From Citrus sinensis (taxonomy: Eukaryota > Streptophyta > Magnoliopsida > Sapindales > Rutaceae), in NCBI RefSeq assembly GCF_022201045.2, contig NC_068557.1, positions 27,939,501 through 28,003,500 of the forward strand: DNA of 64,000 nt, written 5' to 3'. Each line of letters begins with the position of its first letter. Positions within the stretch are counted from its first letter, which is position 1. The translations under genes were made by a program, and so were the position numbers. The notes beneath the pieces were generated by a model that did not search any database, was not told the DNA's origin, and saw only the letters and a program-made list of their open reading frames with translations. This document shows, piece after piece, positions 1 to 12,613 of this stretch.

Positions 1-2902
1 CAAGGTGAAGCTCTGCTATTCGAATTTGCCTTCCAGAAAGGTAAATGATAAATTGTGAAAAATGGCTCAGAAAATATGTTTCCATTTTTATCTATGTTTT
101 CATTGTGAAAATGGCTCTACATTTGTAAAGCCTCAGAACCAAGTTCAGTCTCAGTAAATAAAAGTGCTTCAGGAAGGGAAGAAAAGGAGAGGAACTGACC
201 TGCTGTCCAAGACGCAGAACTACGTAAGGATCACTTGACATCATATCTCTGATAGCTAAATTTATGCCTTTTACCACTTTGACTTTCAATAAGCCGATAA
301 ACTCTACCATGCCTACCTGTTACAACTTTCAACATTAATATAACCAAAATTATTCACAGTAAAACCACATGAACCTATATCATGTTCTCCATGTTGTTAC
401 CACTACTACTCTACCACTTTACAATATGTACCCCAGAAACATGTTATTGGAATATCCAGTTTAATAGGTTGGTATCCATCATCGCCAGCAATATGATGAT
501 CCTTTACTGGGAGTAACAAACACTTACGTCTTTTTTCTGCGATGAGTTTGTACTTCGAAAGCTATCTATAATTTTTCGAGAAAAACTTGATTGGAGAGAG
601 GCAGAAGGCTTTCCTGATGCAATCCGCAAGCTAGGTTTCAAAAATTCTTGAAGTTCATACTTAGACCTACATGGAAAAGTGAGGTTACATTAATAAGCAC
701 TCTATCACTCAAGATATGACCAACAAATGTAACTGCTCTATGTTGTCACCTATGCATGATCCAAATTGCAGCATCTTTTGGACATACAAGTTTAACAACA
801 AAAGAACAAGTGAACATTTTTATGATAGTACTTCGTTACAAATGTTTTAACGGAAAAAATGTTGGAAGGTCTGACAGAAGCACTGCCAACCGACATGCAC
901 AATATTCAAGAACAGTCAACCACACACACATGTATAGCTTTAATGCTTAGACTTCAAAATCTAACCTGATAAACTTCGAACGTATCTCATGACTGGAATC
1001 TGGTCCAGGCTTTGAAACACCTTCGGGTATAAAAGCCTCATAAATTGCATTAGCAGATGAATTTCCTCCAACTTCAATCATGGCATCAACTTCATCATCA
1101 GACCAGTCATCCAATGTCACAGACAAAACCTGGAGGTGAAAGACAATAGTGAAGGGAGCTTCCTGGAGGTGAAAGACAATAGTGAATGGAACTCAATTTA
1201 AGAAAAAGTATATTGCTTCCATCCACACATTGGTGGAGCAACACTACCAGAATCCACTAAATTTGCTAAGAATCAAAGGCTTAGAAAGAACAATGTAAGG
1301 ATCCATATGGAGTTATTCCATGCAGAAAAGATTAGATGTGTCCAACGGACAAGCAAGATATTGAGGAAAACTTAATGAAGCATGAAACATGTGGCTTCAA
1401 TATAAAGATGAAAAATCGCATATATAAATGACTCTCTTCTTCTTGAACCAAATATGTCAACTGATGCTTTTTCTTCCATCCAAATATCACCGTCCTTGTT
1501 TTTAACAAGTTCATTCAAAGATCATTTTGACTTTACAAGCAGATTAGATACATTAAGTTCTGTGTTATCCAGATATAGCTTCTTTCATTTCCCTCAAAAT
1601 AGGGTAGGGAAACATTTAAGTTATCAATAATTCAGTAGTTGTACATATGTTCTTACAATGTTTAAACAGTTATAATTTTCCAATGACTAACTTAGAAAAT
1701 AATTTTAACAAAAGCTCGCATCGCTACTATGATATATCAGTATGAGGAAAATATATTTACATCATCTTACGTGTTGCTATCTGTATATGATCAATCATCA
1801 TGCACCTACCAACAACAGCAATCCCCAGTTTAAGAATTAAGATAATCAAATTAGAGGCTATCCAAGAGTTACCTTCGAGACATGCGTACCGAGGCTTCTG
1901 TGCACGCCACAACATTTTAAGCATATAAACACTCCGATATTTGCTGACCTGAAAGAGCAGAGGTCAACTGAATTCTCAGCACCTTAAAAGGATACATCAA
2001 AGAAAATGACAATATCTATGAATACTAATGTTTCTTCAATTATTTAAGCACTTCTTAGCTCATGGAGAATCTTTTAAAACTTCTTTCTTCATAGATAAAC
2101 ATTAAGTAATAATTGCACCATAGTAATGATGATGAGGAAGACGAGGTTGATAGAAGCAACAAATATCAATACTATACTAACAGATGCAACTCAAGTACGT
2201 AGGTGGTATACAAGAATCACTTTTACCATCAAGGCATCAAATGTTCTAATGTCTATTCGAAAGCGCAGAGACACACTTTGATATTACAGAACCAATGTGG
2301 TAAAACTTACGCCCATTTAGGATCTGGAGCACCACAATCAGCACAAATGCGATTATCCCGTTGAAGCAATAAATCCTTTAACCTTCCTTTACCTGTAGAT
2401 AGAGTTGCATATCAAGAGCATAGTTCAAGTAAAATGACATCTAAAAAGCAGCCGAACGAACAGACTATAGTAGAGAACAAAACTGGGGAGGAAGAAAAGT
2501 GTACAAGAAATTTCTATTATACAAAAGTATTAAATATTTAAAAAAAAATTGTGTTCTAACATGATTGAATAATCACTAATGTCAGTCAATCGTGCAATAA
2601 CATGGACAACATATTGTTTGTATGCTTATGCTGCACATGTTTACAGATTGAACATTTCTGAAGTAGCCAGTTCTGAAACTGTTATAGTTATTTCATATAT
2701 TATAGGTCCTTATCATTGGCTGTAGTCAGCAAGTCAGTAAATCGAACCCACCCCCCCCCCCCCCCTTCCCTCCCCAAAAAAAAAAAGAAAAAGAAAAGGA
2801 TTGAATAAGCTTTTTGACCGAAATCAGCTGAAGTAACAAAAACATACCCGAGGAAGGTTTGCCAAGTTCCAATGGACGGTTATTATTATTACGCATACTC
2901 AT
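1..2902 (-). CDS. AGD12-like: ArfGAP + C2 domain protein, AGD12/ZAC type (3' end outside window)
   Basis: GTPase-activating protein for ARF small GTPases, expected to act on membranes of the secretory/endocytic system. Coding exons on the minus strand, in order, are 2902-2848, 2392-2311, 1948-1873, 1129-966, 666-528 and 316-200. Phase closes at every junction and gives 211 codons. The start is ATG at 2902, followed by [10 protein letters not shown]. Residues about 25-70 carry the ArfGAP zinc finger C-x2-C-x16-C-x2-C-x4-R (CADC...CLKC...R), then [15 protein letters not shown]. The C2 domain begins at [17 protein letters not shown] and reaches [13 protein letters not shown] before the edge. A non-coding first exon near 3740-3830, with donor at about 3740 and acceptor at about 2956, is likely. 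The next C2 exon should lie at 1-30 or further left; what I read there does not resemble the usual continuation, so it is left unassigned. The family is clear; the exact paralogue (AGD11/12/13) is not. Confidence 0.9.
1129..1190 (-). repeat. Tandem duplication of an intron 3' splice site
   Basis: A 29 bp sequence beginning CCTGGAGGTGAAAG occurs at 1129-1157 and again at 1162-1190, 33 bp apart, with one mismatch. On the minus strand each copy contains a pyrimidine-rich tract ending CACCTCCAG, so the acceptor of the fourth coding exon of the ArfGAP gene is duplicated. Confidence 0.9.
2751..2765. repeat. 15-base C homopolymer in first coding intron of the ArfGAP gene
   Basis: An uninterrupted C run follows CGAACCCA and is followed by TTCCCTCCCC and an A-rich tract. 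It lies about 85 bases downstream of the first coding exon on the transcribed minus strand, where it reads as poly-G. Confidence 0.9.
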
Positions 2903-3830
2903 TGCCCAACTTGCAAGCAACAGTCATTCAAAAAGGACTATATTCACAGAGAAGCCTGGAAAATATCATCCACAAAGAAAAAGAAAAGCAACTCAGCTCA
3001 GCAAAAGTAATTCTAAGGACTAAACCATTTACACCTCGATGTAAACTCTGATATAAAAAAAAACAGAAGAGAAAGTGCACAAATATCAACAGGATTAATC
3101 CTAATAATATCTACAAACCTTGCACATGAATAAAATTAACAAATACTATCTATACCAGCAAAAATGAAAAAGACACCAGTGAAACGTGGCAATTCCAACG
3201 TGAAAAACGTTTCAAAACTGCAAGTGGGTGTATGAGATCATTGGAGTAATCAAAATTATCAATATAACAGCAAATTGCATCTGATGTCCCTCAGCTCGGA
3301 AGAAAACATACCCAAAAAAGGAAGTAGGGGAACTATTTGTTTGATTGCCAAGAAAATGAAGGGTGATTTGTAACTCTTCCACAAATGAAAATCACGAAAA
3401 ATAATTCCACTGAAAAAAACAAAAACTTTATTAAAAGCTCAGAACCCAAATAATCTCAATCCCAAATGACATAAAAAGATTGACAACACATTTAATCAAA
3501 CCAAGTTAACAACATATCAACCTCAAATCATCATTATAAATTAAAAAAAAAATGATTTTCCCATGAATTATTAATGTATTATCATACATCGATAATAGAT
3601 AACCGTTGAAAGTTTGTTAACGGATAACAATCATTGCAAACATTTATAAACAGAAATAAAAAACAAAAGATTAAAGTGAAAATGAAAGAAAGAGAGATCT
3701 GCAAAAAAAAGAAAAAAAAGAAAGGGACTTAGAATTCACCTGTGAATTGAAATGTGTGGTTCTTCAACTGGGAGCGAAAAAACAGAGAGAAAAGAGCTTT
3801 TTTTTTTCTTTTTTTTTTCAAATCTGGTGA

Positions 3831-5454
3831 TGAAAACAATGTCAACTTTTATATTTTATTATTATTAATTTATTATTCTTGAATATCATATTGATTTTGC
3901 TATTTTATAATATTTTCATATGTGTCAGACATGGGAATGATTCATATATTCGTTGGAATTTTCCCTGTCACACCATATTTATAAATTATAAAGCATTAAA
4001 GCTTACAAAAGCCAGTAGTAATTTTTGTTTATTGATATTATTGTGAAAATAAAAATTAAAACAGGTTGTAACGGCCAAAGTAAAGTTAAGAGTTACGTTG
4101 TACTACAACCCCAAATGAACTGGTCGTTATGATTCCCTTCCATCGGACATGTATTGTCATAAAGCAAGCTCAAAATGTTAGATTGAAAAAAAAAAAAGTT
4201 TTCATTTTTGTGTTATTTTGGCAAAAAACTAGAAAGATGCTCAAAATTTAAGAAATGATAGCAAGTCAATTTTAGGGAAAAAAATATATATATACTTCTT
4301 TATTTGATGAAGTGGTCAGTTGGAGACATTGTCAATGATACATATTTACACATCCATGACCCAGCCTTTGACTTTGGAAAAATTTTAAAGTTAAAGTGAA
4401 GGATGAGAGTCAAATTTTCTTTTTAGAATATAAAAGTTCAAATTATAATAGTGTTGAAGGTTTCATTAGTTAGCCTGTATGGTTTACAATTGTTACACAT
4501 AAGTTGTTCGGTAATTATTTTTTCTTAAAAAAATGAAAAAAGAAAGAAAGAAAGTATTTGGTGCTGTAAAAGTTGGTTATCCTGACTTGGGTAAAGTAGG
4601 ATTAATAATAAATGTAAATACATCCTTTAATTCTTGAATCAAATGATTAAATCATTTACATTATTATATTAGAGTCCAAAATTTTCCGAACACATTAACG
4701 CACCAAGATAAAGACTCCAATGGAGCAAGCACTAGCCTGGTGGGTGTTGTGTTGTTTTTTTTTTTTTTTATAAAAAAAATCCTTGTTTTAATTATTAAAT
4801 CTTTAATGTAACGACCGAAACAAACAAAAGAAACACCATCCAATAATCCAATAACAGTTCAAATAGAAATTAGATCCAGAGATATTGATGCTTGGACTTA
4901 ACACCACCACTTTTGGAGACTAGTGTTTTCAGTTTTGGGGCCATCAATGGGGCCGCGAATAAACATTCATTTTCATTTAACCCCATCTCACCGAAGTTTC
5001 CTCAGAACTCAAGAGAGTTATGTATGATAGGGAATTATTAAGGTACATTATCATGGACCACCCATACATCAACCCCACCATTGTTATCTCAGTAACGTAA
5101 AAATAGACCCAACAAAAACTTACAAGTATGTTAGTGATGGCAACTATAAGATTGATGTTTGGTACATAACTGCAACAAGGTCCGATATGATAACATCCCT
5201 TTGCATAAAATACAATGAGTTTGGTTCCTACCTTGGAATAATCACGAGGATCGCGAAATCATTTAATCAGACGGATGAATGGTTACAACTAATTGAGTCT
5301 TTAAACAGTTGGTATTTAATTTTTTAAGTAAATAATAATAATTCCAGGCTACCCGAAAAACCGAAACATTACCGAAAAGGAGGTGACCATTGCATGGTTT
5401 TGTGATAAAAGCATGGATGAATGACGGAGGATCATAATTATGAAAAATGAAAAA
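3831..5454. other. Intergenic region between the ArfGAP promoter and the FNR 3' end
   Basis: About 1.6 kb of AT-rich sequence. It should contain the promoter of the minus-strand ArfGAP gene on its left (pyrimidine-rich tracts at 3800-3822) and the 3' untranslated region and poly(A) region of FNR on its right. No open reading frame of note, RNA gene or bounded repeat was recognised. Confidence 0.6.
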
Positions 5455-8400
5455 TCAATAGACTTCCACATGCCACTGCTTGTTCTTCTTCAGTTGCGAA
5501 AGCTTCTGATCCCAGCTTTCTCCTCTCTGTTCCGCAACTCTCTTCAGTGTTTCCTGGATCCCTGGCATCATTCCTTTAAGCCCACAGAAGTATATATGTG
5601 CTCCGCCATCCAAGTGTTTGAAGATTTCGTCGCTGTATTCCTCGATCTTGTCCTGAACATACATCTTGCCCCCCTTCTTGTTCTTCTGCTCTCTGCTGAG
5701 TGCTTTGTCATAACGGAAGTTATCTGGATAGTCCTGAAGATACTTGGTGAATTCGTCATCATAAAGGAGGCTGTCTGGATTGGCCACTCCAAGGAAAAGC
5801 CATGCAAGGCCACCAAACTTGTATGTAGGCACAGATTCCATGAACATACGACGTAGGTAGCCTCTGAAAGGTGCTATACCAGTGCCTGTAGCTATCATTA
5901 TGTGGGTGGCATTGGGATTGTCTTCGGGCAAAAGCATAATCTTACCAGAGGGTCCTGCGAAAATGTAACAGGACAGTTAATTTCCATCTTGATTGACAAT
6001 TACCCAATCTCATGTAAAATAACCAATGCTGAGAAAAATTCAAACCAGAGACTCTAAACCATCAGAAAGGATAATAAACTAGAAATAGCTTATTATAATG
6101 AGCTCCAACCAGGTTTACAACTAAAGGAGCAAAGATGACGATGACAATATGAACACAAGCAACTCAGTTGGCAACTAGCCATATTATCAATGTTATCAGC
6201 AGGGAACAATCAACCTGACACAAACCTCAATAAATTCCTGAAACAGAAAAGGAAGCAAAAATATGACTCAGACGAAAAAGAATCATCAGAATAGCTTGCG
6301 AAATTTGTGCAAAATCTGAGTTGGGTGATGGTAAGGAAGTGTGGGGTAGCAGGCTGGCTATGCCGTGTTAATCCATGATAAAATAATTAAGAAAAATGAA
6401 CAGAACATTCCAAAAATCTAGTTTTATTAATTGGAACTCTAGGGAACATGAAAGCAACAAGGAAATTGTGGGCATAGTTCATTTAATAGGAAGAGTAAAG
6501 GAGAAGAAACCAAGAGAGAAGGAAGTTATATTGTAATCGCAAGTTAACGTCTCCCAGGGATAGAAGTGAAATAAATAAATGTAAAATTTGATATCATCTA
6601 TCCTCTATTGGTCATCAAATGGTGACAATTTGGCAGCATGTAATACATATAAATGCTAGAAGCTATAGAAAAGAATCATAAAATACCAGACAGTGACCCA
6701 GTCTAGAGTATACAACAATTAAAAAATCTAAGCAGACGTAATTTTCTGAGCTACTCAGAGAACAAATAACATCCCAATTTTCACGTACCAACCTATCCTA
6801 ACACGTTGTCTTAGATATCTTTCACACAATAACTCATCATAAACCTTTTATTCAATCAAATTAATAACCTCTGACAACTTCTTAATGTCACTCCATTAGT
6901 GAAACATAGTTTCAACATATTCAAATATAAGTAGCCATTATAATAAACCTATCAGACTAGTGAACGCATTGACAATGCTATTCCAAATCAATTGGGTTGT
7001 TTGCAGTCAATAAGAAAGCTAAATGTAATTGATGGAATAACATTTCAAAAAGCAAAGTTAATAGGATTCTACATTGAAAGTTCATACTGGCTAGTTCTTA
7101 TGGATCTTCCATCAAAATTAATATGATTCTACCTGTGATCAGAACTTTGTCTCCAGGCTTTGAGTTGCATAGGAAATTGCTGCATATACCACTCTTTGAA
7201 GGATCCTCCTTTCCAGACTCAGGGTCATAATACACAGCACGACGAACACACAGACTGGCTGTCTTGCCATCAAAGGAATCTCCATACCTAGTAGATGCAA
7301 TTGAATAAAGACGGACATTGTGGGGATTTCCAGGTTTTTTTGGGTTTTCACCCTGTTAAGCAAAAAGACCATGAATGAGATTATTTCTAATGCATAATTT
7401 AGCATATAATCATGACTAACATAAGAATGAAACTTATAATGCAAGTACACATCTCTTTCTTTTTTATTTTGCTTAATTGGGAAGCTTCTATATCTTAACA
7501 GGGATGCACTCTTAGTGAGCTAGTGTTTTTGGGTTTTGGGATATTTTATCTTTGCAGTTTCTAAGTGTTCTGTTTATATTGGGACTTCTCGTCCTTTTTT
7601 GTGGATTTGTAATCCTCCTAATCCTTGTACATATTTCTTATAGTTATATTTAATCTTTGTTTCTTAGCAAAAAAATAATGCAAGTACACAGTGACCAAAA
7701 TAGATTGAGGTTGCGGGTTGCTATTTAACCAGACCAGACATAGCATTTGGATTATTCAGCTAAATTGTCAAAGACATATATATTATATTGACATTGGCAT
7801 TCAAAAAGATACTTCCAAAGCAATTAATAAAGAAAACAGTTGATTAGGCTATAATGCCCATTAGGAGGGTAGCTGACTGCTCTACAGTCTAAGTTTCTTT
7901 TATTAGTGAAAATCAATGCATGATTAAAGATTAAGAAATTCAGAATAAAGACATTACTTACGGGAGGGATAACTCCATAACTCTGTCCTTCCCAGTAGGG
8001 GACGTTTCCACCATGGTCAATCACTATATGGCAAGTCTCTCCTGGGGCTTTTGCGCCAACAACTCTCTCAACAGAAACAATAGTTGCTGTGTAGGGTTCC
8101 TTGGGCTTGTATAAATTTAGTGGGGGCTGGCTCCGCTCTTCCAGTTCCAATGGTGAAACTGCAACCTTGGATTTGCTTGCTTGTTGCACTGACATGCATA
8201 CTACATAACGATTTCTCAACCGTGGATTCCTTGATTTCAGGTCCAGAGATAACACAGGAGCCCATGATTTTTCACCCAATCTTAAATTTTGTGTCTGTAA
8301 CAACAAAATGCAAAGGAAACAGAGAAGGTAAGATCATTACAGTCAATAACCAAAGGATCTCTTCACATAGGATTTTTCTCAACGTAAATTTATGGGTCGT

Positions 8401-9232
8401 GCACACAGAACGTCTCACATTGGCCAGTACGGCTAGCAACTAATATTTGCAAGACGTTGATATGCAGATGCACTTTAGATCAATATCCCAAAAGATAGAG
8501 AAGTAGTTAGAGATTGTGAACTACAAACGAGGCTCTCTTGCCAACTAAACACCTGGATCCAACATTCTGATTATTGCAATCAATAGTATTCAAAAGCCTA
8601 AGACCAGCATCCTAACATGACACAAAAACACAATAATCAAGATAAAATGTACAAAGAAAACTCTTTAGAATCGCGCAAGATAAAGAAAACACTTGTGAAT
8701 CCCACAAGTGAACGAAAACACTTGAGAATCGCACAAGAAAACGGATATATATGCCCAACACAAGCACAAATGACATTTCTCCCGGCGTATAGATCAAATG
8801 AAAAGTGCCATAACTAAAATGAAAAGCAGTGTTAACTAGTTTGATCTAACACGAGCACACCACAACATAACCCAGAAATACAAAAAAGAAAGCCATAAAT
8901 AAAAAATACTGTGCTCGTACAGAATATAAATATTGCATTCACTTAATAAAAATAGCAGCTTATTGTCTTAATCAATCTCAAAAACACAATAAAACTGATT
9001 GATTACCTTAAACAGAGGAGCACTCCTGAGAGTAGAGTCAGTCCCAACAGGAACAGCCACAGCAACCTGAAAACAAAACCCCATTAAAAATCAGTCAATA
9101 CTCCGTTTGGCTGCTTCAAAAAATACAATTTTTGCTGAAATCAAATAGGGCGTAACATAAAACGAAACCCAGTTGCTTTTATTTCACGGAGATTAGAGCA
9201 GAGCAGACCTGAGAGACGGCTGAATGAGCCAT
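5455..9232 (-). CDS. RFNR-like: Ferredoxin-NADP+ reductase, root (non-photosynthetic) type, plastid precursor
   Basis: FAD enzyme transferring electrons between NADPH and ferredoxin; in non-green plastids it works mainly from NADPH to ferredoxin, supporting nitrite and sulfite assimilation. Exons on the minus strand are 9232-9209, 9066-9007, 8294-7962, 7352-7133 and 5954-5455, totalling 1137 nt or 378 aa, the length I recall for Arabidopsis RFNR1. The first about 60 residues ([16 protein letters not shown]..., rich in Ser/Arg) look like a plastid transit peptide. The FAD-binding RLYSIAS motif lies at about 153-159. NADP-binding segments are [10 protein letters not shown] and [10 protein letters not shown]. 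The protein ends in the Tyr (WHVEVY) that stacks on FAD. The wording around [19 protein letters not shown] and the C-terminus fits the root rather than the leaf isoform. A LINE tail sits in the intron between 7353 and 7961. Confidence 0.95.
7436..7690 (+). mobile_element. 5'-truncated LINE 3' tail in an FNR intron, 16 bp target-site duplication
   Basis: The direct repeat ATAATGCAAGTACACA occurs at 7436-7451 and 7675-7690 and encloses 223 bp (7452-7674) ending in a short poly(A) run. The end, ATCTTTGTTTCTTAGC followed by A7, resembles plant LINE 3' ends and matches the end of the 23.3 kb insertion. No coding part remains. It lies antisense to FNR. Confidence 0.85.
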
Positions 9233-11570
9233 GATCAGATCAATTCAATGAGTGACTGATCAATTAAAAGGTTTTTTTTTTTTTAATGTTTTTCAAGAGA
9301 AAAAGAGAAAGCTAAGCACTTATTATATACAGAGTTTGGTTTAATGATGCAATTGAACTGCGGTTGGTCTTTGGAGATTGGCAAAAGACAACTTTGGCTT
9401 CTCAGGCTGCCACTGGGACAGTGACCGGGACAAGGATTACTCGATGATTTATTTTATTTTATTTATTTGTTTTATTTTACTTTGGGTTAAGGGGCTTAGG
9501 CCTTAGATGCATCTAAAAATACTCATATCTCCCTCTTCACATTTTCTTTTTATTTTTTTTTTAAAAGTAACCATTCTAAAACTATTTTTAACAGATGTGA
9601 TTTTTCTTTTTCAAATTATTACTGTTTAATTTTAAAAATATAAAAGAATGGTGGTGCAACACAACAACTTTCGCAAAAGTCACTCGTTTTAGTACGTATT
9701 CTCTTCTAAATACGTTTAATTGCAAATGAATAATAGTTTTTAAGATAATAAAATAATAGTAGTAGGTGAGGGTAATATGGGCATAGAAAAGCAAACCACA
9801 TGAGTTAGAATTAGATTAGAGGCAGCAATAATAATAATAATAATAAAATGCCGTTTGGAGAGAGCTAAAAACATGGTTTATTTAGCTGAAGCTGAAAGGC
9901 TCTGCCAAATTCCAAAGGGTCAAAATTCATCGACTCTGACCTTATGAGACTAAATGAGCCTTCTTTTTTTGAAGCTTGCTAATCGAAAATGGAGGCTCCA
10001 TGATAAATAAACGAATACATTAACAATAGACATATATTTACACACTGTTAGGGAGATGGACCACTTCGCTCCATTTTTCAAATCCAATACAGTCTATGCC
10101 CCGTACCTGGAAATTTGATGAGCTCAACGAACCGAAGACACCGTCGTTTAACGAATATTATTTTATTTGTTTATTTATTTATTTATGGTCAAACAATTGT
10201 AATCATACAATATTGAATTGTAGGTAGAGTAAGAGTAGTTGAAATTTGACCCTTTGGAATAAATAAATTATAAGATTATTTCTATGATTAAAAAGACTCA
10301 AATCTTGCTAGACTGTGATGTGAAAAATTTTAAATCCACTTATTACAGCCGAGTTTAATTGAGTTTCACAAATTAGTTAGGAGGTTGAAGTAGTCGATGT
10401 TACAACTATGACGTTTTTACATTAAAAGCTGATTATTGAAAGAACAAATCACCCTTTACTTGGTCACCTCAATAGACAATTCTGCCTTGATTGTCACTGC
10501 AACTTTTGTTACATAATATTTTTTTATCCTGATTTTCCAATAGTTGATTAAATTTTCTTGAAACACTCTCTCAGCTCGATATTGGATTTGCTTGGTTAGA
10601 CGTTTGTTGTCCATTCACCACAGGCATTGATTTTTTTTTTCGTTTGTCCTTTGCTTAAAAAACTCATAGGCATCTTCTCGTCCGTTAAATTTTTTTTTTT
10701 TAATACTGATTACACATCAAACTATTAATATTACATTAGATATTTTATATCTATTATTACAGTAGATAATTACATTGATATTTATAATGAAACATATACC
10801 TAAAATTATAATATTATATTAAATTCTATGAAATACTTGTCTAAACAAATAATTTTTATAAATGAAGGATGTTCATACTCCACTCGCATTTTACAAAAGA
10901 GAAAGACTATAAATTAATTTTACCCAATTATACTTAATTGAGAGAAGTTAAGTTCATTAAAATTAGATAGTAATTTTTGTGCCCTTTCTTTTCTTTTAAA
11001 TTTTACAATAGTCGTTTTTGTCCTAAAACATATAAACGTCATATCGGTGGCCTCCCATTTGTATGCATCCAAAATAGCTAGCGAAAGAATCAACACGTGT
11101 TGTATTGATTCATTCTTACCCGAACAAAGCAGACAGTGCTTGTTCGAACCAAAATTCCAAAAACATGGCGGGCCCAACCGTCAATCAAACCTCGCCGTCG
11201 TCGTCTTTGTTTGAACGAGGACTTGTTGGCCCACTGTGCCACTAACCTGAAACCTGCAAGACGTCTCAAACATGGCCATTACTCTTGACTCCCTCTGGCA
11301 ATGCCTCTTGAGGTTCAACTGATTGAATATGCTTGATAATTGCTTAATATAAGGATACCCTTTTGCTTTTTGTGAATGATTTTCTGGTTTTGTTGCGCAT
11401 ACGTTAATTAAAAAATAATAATATTTTTGGCCTTTTGTTCAATAAAATTAGCTTTCTTTGGAAAGTGGAGGAATTTTATTCCTGTTGAAGTGCTTGTCGT
11501 GCTATAGCCTATAGCAAAAATAAATGCTAATGGTGATAGTGTGTTTTTGTTTATTACAGTAAATTTCGTT
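9233..11570. other. FNR 5' leader/promoter and intergenic DNA
   Basis: The first about 100 bases upstream of the FNR start (to roughly 9330) are probably leader. The rest is AT-rich with simple repeats such as an ATA run at 9828-9845. A GC-richer patch at 11090-11300 was examined on both strands and gives no convincing gene. No bounded transposon was recognised. Confidence 0.55.
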
Positions 11571-11839
11571 TTTTGATAGGGCACAATGGCGCCGAGAGTT
11601 ATTATGTTACAAATGTTGGGAGTCACCGGTTCAAATATTTTGATCTCTTGGACGTTAGCTTTTATGCTGTTGCAAAATCTCATGACCATATTTCTTCTCA
11701 GGTATTGATTTCAGTTTGACACGCCTAGTATTTTTGCTGAAACTTAGAGGTTTATTACGTGATTTAAAATCTTTTTATATATATATATATATATAAATCT
11801 GCGCCTGTGGTGACTTTCTCTTGCATTGGTATTTGCAGG

Positions 11840-12613
11840 GTTTTGTTGATATGAAATAGCAAGATTGATAGCTTTCTATGTGGATGAGGCTATCGCGTGA
11901 CACTAGCGTTCATAAAGCAAGAGTTACTTGCATGAGGTGAGACTTCTGTTGGCTTTCCAGTTCCCAAATGGAAACTATATATATTAATAACTTTTACGTA
12001 TGGTACCATTTACATAATTTATAAGTTTGTTGTTGCTTATTTGAGATCTTTAACTGCCTATTTCATGGCATTGGGATTTTAAACAACAATGTTATTATTA
12101 TATGCATGTAATCTGAAAAATGTTTCCTGATGTATATGATTTAATCTGCAGATTGTACCCCTCATGAAACTTATTTATGAACGAGGCAGAGAGGAAAACT
12201 GTTTTGTTACCACCACAGCACTTATGGAACTTGATTTTTTGGTCGATTGGTTAATTGAAGCTTCTTAACCCATGCTTGTCGTCAATGAATGAATTGCATA
12301 CAGGATCTTGTATGCAAAACTTCTATGCTTTTCTTTTTGCCTTGTTTCAACACCTTGAATCTCTGTCTCATGCTTGGACTGTAGGGTTCCTGCGAATGAT
12401 GTTTTAAAGGTCATAATGATCCAGTTTTGACTTTCTCAGATAAAACTGCTTGGCGACGGTAGTCAACGTATTTGCAATTGGTGGGGAAGATGGTACTATT
12501 TGCCTATGGTCTCTTAGCTCAAGTGATAAACATGGCCAACAAGAGTTGAGGGCCACACTTTATGTGCATGAGAAACCTGTTAAATTGATGCCAGTTGCAG
12601 AATGCAGAGTATG
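11840..12613 (+). pseudogene. Broken F-box/WD40 protein gene remnant (FBX2/At5g21040-like)
   Basis: Several peptide stretches match, in order, what I remember of plant F-box proteins with WD40 repeats. RLSRDTSVHKARVTCMR ends at 11936 before a donor-like GTGAG. REENCFVTTT lies at about 12190-12220. GSCE*CFKGHNDPVLTFSDK starts at 12385 after an acceptor-like TGTAG and holds an in-frame TGA. GGEDGTICLWSLSS, a WD40 blade, lies at 12490-12530, and ELRATLYVHEKPVKLM follows to about 12590. Between DPVLTFSDK and GGEDG the reading frame must shift twice (near 12445 and 12472), and a further shift is needed near 12155. With the stop, these make it non-functional. Intron-like positions appear kept, so it looks like a decayed genomic copy rather than a processed one. 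The ORF piece just upstream (11577-11700, NGAESYYVTNVGSHRFKYF, ending at a GT donor) may belong to it but was not identified. The family call is from memory. Confidence 0.55.

Noticed and set aside
1-40. Next C2 exon of the ArfGAP gene at the window edge
   Set aside because: The minus-strand reading from any AG in this stretch does not give the expected TVQTTV-like continuation; too short to decide.
5440-5856. 138-codon plus-strand frame over the last FNR exon
   Set aside because: It is the antisense shadow of the strongly conserved FNR C-terminal exon.
10920-11177. 85-codon minus-strand frame with Cys-rich start (FWNFGSNKHCLLCSGKN)
   Set aside because: Resembles a zinc-finger-like knuckle at first sight, but there is no recognisable family, splice context or continuation.
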